A DNA stretch of 25,373 nt from JAWWPY01 sp964412845 (GTDB lineage Bacteria > Actinomycetota > Actinomycetes > Streptosporangiales > Streptosporangiaceae), in the NCBI GenBank assembly GCA_964412845.1, contig CAYPQM010000100.1, forward strand, positions 1-25,373. The letters are read 5' to 3'. Below, piece by piece: positions 1-5,646 of the stretch (its first letter is position 1; the number at the start of each line of letters is the position of its first letter). A program made the position numbers and the translations under genes. The notes beneath the pieces were generated by a model, which was given only the letters and a program-made list of their open reading frames with translations, ran no database searches and was not told where the DNA came from.

Positions 1-525
1 TCCGACGCAGATCAGGTGGCCGCGGACGGGCCGGGCCGGGGCAGCGACCCGATCGACGCCGGGCCGGGCGACGTGCACCCGGTGGGCCGGGATCGCGTAT
101 CGGGTCAGCACCTGCCGGCGGGTCCATTCGCTGGTAACGAGCACGCCGGTGGCGGCGCGGAGCACGACCCGCTCGGAGCGCTGCGCGCTGGCATCATGGT
201 GCGTGTCGAGGACGGTGGCCAGTGGCATGTGCAGCAGCACTGTCATTCGTATCCGGCCGGTGTGGGGCAGCAGTTGCGCGGCGGCCGGCGAGGCGATGAG
301 CCCGTCGATCAGGACGGTCTCACCGTCGGGAATGGCGGAAACGATGCGGGCCAGGTCGGCGCGGGCGCCCGGGCCGGGTACCGGCCACGCCGCGGCCACG
401 GTCGTGACCAGCACATCCCATCCGGCCTCGGCCAGACCGGCGCAGACGCGCCGGTCATAGATGTTGCCGCCGGTAGGCTGGCCGGGATCATCGAACCCCT
501 CAGGGACTACTACGTGGACCCGCAC
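1..525 (-). CDS. Glycosyltransferase family 4-like protein, N-terminal part (C-terminus outside window)
   Basis: The visible 175 residues read RVHVVVPEGFDDPGQPTGGN, then an IYDRRVCAGLAEAGWDV helix, a DGETVLIDGLIASP strand, LLHMPL and a VTSEWTRRQVL segment. This is the N-terminal Rossmann half of a GT-B (GT4-type) glycosyltransferase, including the early GG-x-x-Y signature. The GTG at 525 is preferred because GGAGGG lies 10 bases upstream and the protein then starts directly at the first beta strand. The nucleotide-sugar-binding C-terminal domain, which would help indicate the donor, is beyond base 1. The gene is divergent from the methyltransferases at 768 and is probably part of the same biosynthetic locus. 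The family assignment is firm; donor and acceptor are unknown. Confidence 0.85.
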   Translation of the reverse strand, partial: MRVHVVVPEGFDDPGQPTGGNIYDRRVCAGLAEAGWDVLVTTVAAAWPVPGPGARADLARIVSAIPDGETVLIDGLIASPAAAQLLPHTGRIRMTVLLHMPLATVLDTHHDASAQRSERVVLRAATGVLVTSEWTRRQVLTRYAIPAHRVHVARPGVDRVAAPARPVRGHLICVG

Positions 526-767
526 GATGTTCCGGCCCTCCAGAGCGCCTGCCGCACCAAACCAGCCTCCAACCTGCGGCCCGAGCTGAACCACACCCGC
601 CGCCCATCCGTCATACCCGACACAGGGTGGTACGGAGAAGCGGTGGACACGGTTCGGCCCGAGACGACCGGCGTCCGCTCGACGCCAGCGCGGCGCGGCA
701 CGGCAGGTAGCCCTGCCGGGCCGGGTGGCACCGGCTCCGCCGCGCCAGGCACCATACGGGATCTGAC
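526..767. promoter_or_regulatory. Divergent intergenic region with a perfect hairpin
   Basis: This 242-base gap separates the minus-strand glycosyltransferase from the plus-strand methyltransferase pair, so it should hold both promoters. I see no convincing -35/-10 pair. The one clear structure is a perfect 7-bp stem, CGGCAGG (701-707) and CCTGCCG (712-718), with a 4-base loop, about 50 bases before the methyltransferase GTG. It could be a leader hairpin, or chance in DNA this GC-rich. Confidence 0.4.
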
Positions 768-1529
768 GTGAGACAGGATCAACGAGCACCATTTCTGACG
801 GCGCTAGAGCGGGCCCGGGCGGCCGCCTACCCCGCGGGCGAGTATGCAGGCCAGGAGAGCTTCATGCGGGCGAGCGAGGTCCGGACGTTGGCTCACCACG
901 CCCGGGTCGGCCCCGGCGTCTCAGTGCTGGACCTGTGCTGCGGGGTGGCCGGCCCCGGCCGGATGATCACGGCGGAGTCGGGATGCCACTACCTGGGTGT
1001 CGATAACTCCGCCAGCGCACTGGCCACCGCCCAGGAGCTGGCCGGGGACCTCCCCTGCCGCTTCGAGCAAGCCCACCTCCCGCCTCTGCCCGAGAGCCGC
1101 TTCGAGGTGGTACTCCTGCTGGAGACGATGCTGGCCTTCCCCGACAAGGAGGCCTTGGTGGGTGAGGTGGAGCGGGTGCTGGAGCCGGGCGGGCGTTTCG
1201 CTTTCACGGTCGAGGAAGGCCGGCCGCTCACCCAGCAGGAGCGGGCGCGGATGCCCGCCGCCGATACAGTCTGGCTCATCGACTTGGCGGATTTGACGGG
1301 CGTGCTGCGCGAGGCGGGGTTGACCGTGATCTGGCGGCAGGAGTACAGCTCCTCCCATCACGCGACAGCGACGGCGCTGCTTCGCTGTTATCGAGCTGAT
1401 TCACCCCAGATCGCCGACCAGATCGGGACACAGGCCACCGCCGAGCTGATCACAGCCCACCAGCTGTGGAGCGACTGGCTCGGCAGCGGGCGGGTGCGCA
1501 AGTTCGCGATGGTAGCCAAGAAGCGATGA
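768..1529 (+). CDS. Class I SAM-dependent methyltransferase
   Basis: This 253-residue protein has a clear SAM-binding motif I, VLDLCCGVAGPG, at residues 53-64, followed by the acidic strand YLGVDNS (motif II) and the motif-IV-like segment FEVVLLLETMLAFPD. The later VLEPGGRFAF strand is typical of Methyltransf_11/25 proteins. The start is GTG 768, with a weak CGGGA a few bases upstream; ATG 864 is possible but would remove the N-terminal helices. The stop overlaps the next gene's ATG (ATGA at 1526-1529), so the two methyltransferases are probably translationally coupled. The substrate is unknown. The setting suggests modification of a small-molecule or glycolipid intermediate. Confidence 0.85.
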   Translation: MRQDQRAPFLTALERARAAAYPAGEYAGQESFMRASEVRTLAHHARVGPGVSVLDLCCGVAGPGRMITAESGCHYLGVDNSASALATAQELAGDLPCRFEQAHLPPLPESRFEVVLLLETMLAFPDKEALVGEVERVLEPGGRFAFTVEEGRPLTQQERARMPAADTVWLIDLADLTGVLREAGLTVIWRQEYSSSHHATATALLRCYRADSPQIADQIGTQATAELITAHQLWSDWLGSGRVRKFAMVAKKR

Positions 1530-2440
1530 ACTGCTTCGATGAAGCCTCGATGACCCTCGACTATGCCCGCTACCTGGCTGCGAAGACGACCGTGGATGAC
1601 CGGGCGCTTAACCGGCACGTGCTGGCCGAGTTGTGCCGCCTGATGCCCGCGGGTGCGCCGCAGGTGCTGGAGGTCGGCGCCGGCCTGGGGACGATGGTGG
1701 CCCGGCTGATGGACTGGGGCACGGTCAGCGCCGGCGAGTACATCCTGCTGGATGCGGATCGGCAGCTGCTGGATTGTTCTCGCCGGTGGCTGTGCGACTG
1801 GGCGGCCGCGCGGGGCCTGCGCAGCGACCTGCTGCCGGATGGGCTGCGGTTGGGTGATCTCCGGGTGCGCCTGGTGCACGCCGAGCTCGGCAGTTACCTG
1901 GAGGCCGCTCATGGGGCGCCGGCCGATGTGCTGATCGCCAACGCCGTCCTGGACCTGGTGGACGTGCCGGCCATCCTGCCCGGATTGTTGCGGTTGCTGG
2001 TCCCCGGCGGCGTCTACTGGTTCACGATCAACTACGACGGCGAGAGCATCTTCGCACCCGGCCACCGCCACGACGACCAGATCATGCAGGCCTACCACCG
2101 CGACATGGATGAGCGCTTTCGCTACGGCCGGCCGGCCGGGGAAAGCCGAACGGGCCGCCGCCTGTTTCACTACCTGCGGGCTGCCGGGGCGCCTGCGCTG
2201 GCGGCGGGGTCGTCGGACTGGGTCGTAAGCGCCGGCCCGGATGGGAACTACCCCGGCGATGAGGCTTACTTCCTGCGCTGCATCCTTAACACGATCCGCA
2301 GCGCGTTGCGGAATCGCCAGGACCGGGTTGAACCGGCGGACCTGGCCGACTGGCTGGCCGAGCGCGGCCGGCAACTGGCCGCGGGCGAGCTGGTCTATAT
2401 CGCCCACCAGCTTGATTTCGTGGGCCGCTCCCCCGGCTAG
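1526..2440 (+). CDS. Second SAM-dependent methyltransferase
   Basis: This 304-residue protein is read from ATG 1526, which shares ATGA with the stop of the preceding gene; an upstream in-frame GTG at 1466 would overlap that gene by 64 bases and is less likely. Motif I is VLEVGAGLGT at about residues 47-56, followed by LLDADRQLL (motif II) and ADVLIANAVLDLVD (motif IV). The LLVPGGVYWFTINYDGES strand resembles small-molecule methyltransferases. It is only distantly similar to its partner, so the pair may act on different positions of one substrate. The last 155 bases overlap the 3' end of the opposite-strand acyltransferase. Confidence 0.83.
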   Translation: MNCFDEASMTLDYARYLAAKTTVDDRALNRHVLAELCRLMPAGAPQVLEVGAGLGTMVARLMDWGTVSAGEYILLDADRQLLDCSRRWLCDWAAARGLRSDLLPDGLRLGDLRVRLVHAELGSYLEAAHGAPADVLIANAVLDLVDVPAILPGLLRLLVPGGVYWFTINYDGESIFAPGHRHDDQIMQAYHRDMDERFRYGRPAGESRTGRRLFHYLRAAGAPALAAGSSDWVVSAGPDGNYPGDEAYFLRCILNTIRSALRNRQDRVEPADLADWLAERGRQLAAGELVYIAHQLDFVGRSPG

Positions 2441-3701
2441 CGCCCCGCCAGCGCCCGGCGACGACGGCCGGCCCAGTTCGCCGCAGCTGCCACAGCCGGG
2501 CCGACATCGCCTGCCGCAGCACAATCCACCCGCGGTGCCGCTGGAAGGGGAGCTCGAACACAGCGGCGAACAGACGGGCGAAGCACACGGTCACGGGCAG
2601 CAGGATCGCGGCCAGCACGAAGAATGTCGGCGTCCCGGTAGCGACCCGGCCCAGCACCAGGCCGTACGACACAGCGATGACGATCGGCAGGTGCGTCAGG
2701 TAGAGGCTGTAGGAGCAGGAGCCGAGGCTCCGCGGCAGGCGGCTGTCAAGGAAACGGACGACGGGCCGCGGGCGCGAGGTGGCGATCGCGGCCAGGAAGC
2801 AGCCGATCGCTGGAGCCCAGGCCAGATCGAGCCAGAACAGATTGAGGCTCGACCACGTGGAGCCCTTGACCACCATCAACGCGATGGCCGGCACCGTGGC
2901 GGCCAGCGCGTAACCGGCCCATGGCCGGGATCGGGTGTGCTCGCCGGCGGTGACGATCCCGGCGGCCAGCAGGCCGACGGCGAACAGCACCGCGAGGTCG
3001 GGGGTGAACTTGACCAGGGCGGTGTTCATCAGCGGGACATGGGGCCCCAGCAGGCCGATGGTCACGACGATGGCGGCCACCAGGCCCACCATCGCGCGGG
3101 CACTCACCCGCCGGACGAGCAGCAGCAGCAACGGCAGCAGGACGTAGAGCTGGGCTTCGATAGCGATCGACCAGAACGCCCGGTTGGGGCTGCCCACGGA
3201 GAAGGCGTCTTGCACGAGCAAGCCGAACACGACGACGGACTTCCCGTTGGGCAGTGCCCAGCCGGGCTGGGCGAGCACGTACCAGGTCATCACCAGACTG
3301 AATCCGAGCGCGGCCCAGTAGGGCGGCAGGATGCGCCAGGCCCGTCGGTGCGCGTACGTCGCGATCGACGTGAACCGCCACCCCGAGCGCGCCGGGCCGA
3401 GGCCCAGCGAGAAGCCGGACAGCGCGATGAAAATGACGACCGCGAACCGGCCGTAGGTCATCCAGGCCGCCCAGAACGGAGCGCGACCGGCGGGGTAGCC
3501 CGGCCAGGCCCGCTCGAAGATGTGGTTGAGCACGACGAACAGGGCGGCCAGGCCCCGGATCCCGTCCAGGCCGACGACGCGGCCCGGCCGGGTGGCCGCC
3601 TTCGCGGGCGCGGCTGGCGCGGCGGGCGCGGCGGGCGCGGCGGGCGCGGCGGGCGCGGCTGACGCGGCGGCAGGCGGCGGATGCTCGCGGATGTCTGTCA
3701 T
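2286..3701 (-). CDS. Acyltransferase 3 family membrane protein (OafA/YrhL-like)
   Basis: This 471-residue polytopic protein is expected to transfer an acyl group onto a sugar or lipid across the cytoplasmic membrane. The core starts with GLDGIRGLAALFVVLNH, whose final His (about residue 60) is the conserved catalytic His of the family. It continues with a YAHRRAWRILPPYW loop, FWSIAIEAQLYVLLPL and about ten hydrophobic segments. Residues 11-33 are an Ala/Ala/Pro run encoded by a 9-bp tandem repeat. The ATG overlaps the ribA stop (ATGA, 3698-3701). The core fold ends near residue 405; the basic, Pro/Gly-rich tail runs 155 bases antisense into the methyltransferase and is probably not functional. 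Confidence 0.85.
   Translation of the reverse strand: MTDIREHPPPAAASAAPAAPAAPAAPAAPAAPAKAATRPGRVVGLDGIRGLAALFVVLNHIFERAWPGYPAGRAPFWAAWMTYGRFAVVIFIALSGFSLGLGPARSGWRFTSIATYAHRRAWRILPPYWAALGFSLVMTWYVLAQPGWALPNGKSVVVFGLLVQDAFSVGSPNRAFWSIAIEAQLYVLLPLLLLLVRRVSARAMVGLVAAIVVTIGLLGPHVPLMNTALVKFTPDLAVLFAVGLLAAGIVTAGEHTRSRPWAGYALAATVPAIALMVVKGSTWSSLNLFWLDLAWAPAIGCFLAAIATSRPRPVVRFLDSRLPRSLGSCSYSLYLTHLPIVIAVSYGLVLGRVATGTPTFFVLAAILLPVTVCFARLFAAVFELPFQRHRGWIVLRQAMSARLWQLRRTGPAVVAGRWRGASRGSGPRNQAGGRYRPARPRPVAGRARPASRPGPPVQPGPGDSATRCGSC
3607..3669. repeat. 9-bp tandem repeat (7 units) inside the acyltransferase N-terminus
   Basis: Seven consecutive 9-bp units of consensus GGCGCGGCG lie at 3607-3669; the two outermost 3' units and the first unit each differ by one or two bases. 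On the minus strand they encode an Ala-Ala-Pro run ahead of the first membrane helix. Copy number probably varies by slippage without shifting the frame. Confidence 0.9.
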
Positions 3702-4396
3702 CGGCCCTCGGTCCCGAGGTGTGCCGGACCGGCGAGCGGGCCGGCGTGCCGGTGCGGCTCGGCGGCGCGGTCAAGACTCCGCGAAAGCAGATCATGCCCA
3801 CCGCGCCGGGCCTTAGTGGCCAGGTAGGCGGCGTTGGTCCCGGTAAGGTGCAGCGCGGTGGGGACCTGCCGGGCGATCGTGATGCCCAGGCGGGCCAGCT
3901 GAGCGCTCTTGTCCGGGTTGTTGCTCAGCAGCCCGATGCGGTTGGCGCCGAGCGCGTGCAGCATCTGGGCCGCGCTGGTGTAGTCGCGCTCGTCGGCCCG
4001 GTGACCGAGCGCGAGATTCGCGTCGTACGTATCCAGACCGCGATCTTGCAGCGCGTAGGCGTCGAGTTTGTCATACAGCCCGATGCCGCGCCCTTCCTGC
4101 CGCAGATACAGCACGTACCCGCCGTGCTTGGTGATCCGCTCGACCGCTTCGCGCAGTTGCGGCCCGCAGTCGCATCGCTGGCTGCCGAACACGTCACCGG
4201 TGAGGCATTCACTGTGCAGGCGCACCAGCGGTAGCCCGGCCGCGGCGGGTCGGCCGAGTTCGAGGGCCACGTGCTGCTGCGCGTCGGTCAGGCCGGTGAA
4301 GCTGACGACCGTGGCCGTGGTTGAGTAGCCGTCAGCGAAACGCAGCGGGATGCGAATACGCCGGCGGATCGCTGCCGCCTGGACCGCCCCGGTCAC
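3698..4396 (-). CDS. ribA: GTP cyclohydrolase II
   Basis: This stand-alone 232-residue enzyme should open the GTP imidazole ring, releasing formate and pyrophosphate. The zinc site is C64-x10-C75-x-C77 in HSECLTGDVFGSQRCDCG. Other signatures are LRQEGRGIGLYDKL, LGHRADERDY and LLSNNPDKSAQL. The Tyr that aligns with E. coli Tyr105 is retained (Y114 in LDAYALQ). There is no fused RibB domain, and no other riboflavin gene is visible, so this may be a second ribA serving a dedicated pathway. The GTG at 4396 is the only start in this frame after the upstream TGA at 4475-4477. The Shine-Dalgarno is poor, suggesting coupling to the upstream membrane-protein gene 78 bases away. The stop overlaps the acyltransferase start. 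Confidence 0.93.
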   Translation of the reverse strand: MTGAVQAAAIRRRIRIPLRFADGYSTTATVVSFTGLTDAQQHVALELGRPAAAGLPLVRLHSECLTGDVFGSQRCDCGPQLREAVERITKHGGYVLYLRQEGRGIGLYDKLDAYALQDRGLDTYDANLALGHRADERDYTSAAQMLHALGANRIGLLSNNPDKSAQLARLGITIARQVPTALHLTGTNAAYLATKARRGGHDLLSRSLDRAAEPHRHAGPLAGPAHLGTEGR

Positions 4397-4474
4397 GGGA
4401 CGAGCCGTTCGGCCTCGCGCCAGGTCGAGGGCGTCGTCAGCGGCGCGCCGAGGCCGGTCACCGGGTATGGCCGG

Positions 4475-5500
4475 TCAGCCACGAACGGCCTCCAACGTCT
4501 GCGGCGCCGGATCGGGTCGTCTCGACTCGCCCGGTTGTCCCGGGTCGCGACGGCGGCGAACAGCGTCTCTCAGCAGCAGGCCCGCGCCCGGGGCCACCGC
4601 GGCCAGCATGAGTACCGCATAGAGGGTGGCGACCGTGACCCCGGTGGCCGCGCTGAGCCCGGCTGCGCCGAAGGCCCAGGCGGCGGCTCCTTCCCTCAGC
4701 CCCCACCCGCCGATACTCAAGGGGATCACCATTACAGTCTGGACCACCATCAGCAGCGCGACCAGTTCGCCCAGGGGTGCGGTGCTGCCGGCGACCCGGG
4801 CCGCGATGACGAACGTGGCCGTGTGCCCGGCGACGACCAGCACCGAGGCCAGCGCGAGCTGGGGCCACACGTCTGGGGCCAGCAGGCCGTGACGAAGGTC
4901 AGCGGAAACGGCCCGGGCGGTGCGTGTCAGCCGCGACCGGCCGCGGCGAGCAGCGCCCCGCACGACCAGCGCAGCACACCCGGCTAGGCCCGCGACACCC
5001 GCCAGAACATACGGCAGCGCGGGCCGAACCGGCGAGGGCAGGGTCAGCAACACGACGGCCGTCACCACGGCCTGGATGACCTGACCGCACAGCCGTTCCC
5101 ACGCCACCGCGCGCAGCCCTCCCGCCACGTCTCCAGCGCGCCGGCCGTGCGTAACCGCCCGGTGCACGTCGCCGAGAACCCCGCCGACGAGCACGGAGTT
5201 GAGGAACAGGGAACGGTAGTAGGCGCAGACCGCCTCGGGCAGGCCAATGCCAACGCCGAGTGCCCGGGCGACGACCCGCCACCGCCAGGCCGAACACACC
5301 GTGGTCAGGGCCGTGAGCGTGACGGCGGCCACGACCGCCTGCCAGGTGACCGCACGCAGCCCGTCCTTGAACGGCGCCGCGCCCACCTGCCACCCGAGAA
5401 AGCACAGCACGGTGACGCCGGCGGCCAGGCGCAGCAACGACGGGCCGAAGCGGCGGATGGCCGGACCGATTCTGGCCGGAACTGAGTACAAGCCAGTCAC
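4475..5500 (-). CDS. Lysylphosphatidylglycerol-synthase-type transmembrane protein (UPF0104 family)
   Basis: This 341-residue protein has about eight hydrophobic helices and the hallmarks of the LPG_synthase_TM family: AWRWR at 71-75, LNSVLVGGVLGDVHR at about 100-114 and PLSIGGWGLREGAAAW at about 260-275. There is no soluble aminoacyltransferase domain, so it resembles the membrane half of MprF, which is associated with lipid flipping. By family logic it may move a lipid-linked product across the membrane; the cargo is unknown. The GTG start has no clear Shine-Dalgarno. A TTGAAC-N19-TGTAAC pair ends four bases before the GTG, so a leaderless start is possible but weak. It heads the membrane protein - ribA - acyltransferase set. 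Confidence 0.85.
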   Translation of the reverse strand: MTGLYSVPARIGPAIRRFGPSLLRLAAGVTVLCFLGWQVGAAPFKDGLRAVTWQAVVAAVTLTALTTVCSAWRWRVVARALGVGIGLPEAVCAYYRSLFLNSVLVGGVLGDVHRAVTHGRRAGDVAGGLRAVAWERLCGQVIQAVVTAVVLLTLPSPVRPALPYVLAGVAGLAGCAALVVRGAARRGRSRLTRTARAVSADLRHGLLAPDVWPQLALASVLVVAGHTATFVIAARVAGSTAPLGELVALLMVVQTVMVIPLSIGGWGLREGAAAWAFGAAGLSAATGVTVATLYAVLMLAAVAPGAGLLLRDAVRRRRDPGQPGESRRPDPAPQTLEAVRG

Positions 5501-5646
5501 ACTGGTTACACGGGCCGGCCGGGCACATAGTTCAACCGTCCGGCTGCGGGCATGGCGGGCCGGCGGCCGGTCGCGGTGAACCAGCGTGGCCGCGGACCCG
5601 TTGTCCCATCAGGGACGGGGCAGATGGCTACGGACACGGAGGCGCG
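5501..5646. promoter_or_regulatory. Divergent promoter region
   Basis: This 146-base region lies between the minus-strand LPG-synthase-like gene and the plus-strand CDP-alcohol/sulfatase fusion. The minus side has a possible TTGAAC/TGTAAC element close to the GTG at 5500. The plus side has GGAGG at 5638-5642, four bases before GTG 5647. I could not assign a plus-strand -10. Confidence 0.4.

Noticed and set aside
16..771. Long plus-strand open frame of 251 codons at the start of the window
   Set aside because: It is antisense to the glycosyltransferase, has no recognisable domain, and its composition (Gly/Arg/Asp-rich) is what a GC-rich shadow frame gives.
1388..2524. 378-codon minus-strand frame opposite the second methyltransferase
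   Set aside because: Repetitive Gln/Pro/Val/His-rich shadow of a gene with clear SAM motifs.
2241..3662. 473-codon plus-strand open frame opposite the acyltransferase
   Set aside because: It is rich in Gln/Gly/Asp/Arg with no motif, whereas the opposite strand encodes a clear multi-helix acyltransferase 3.
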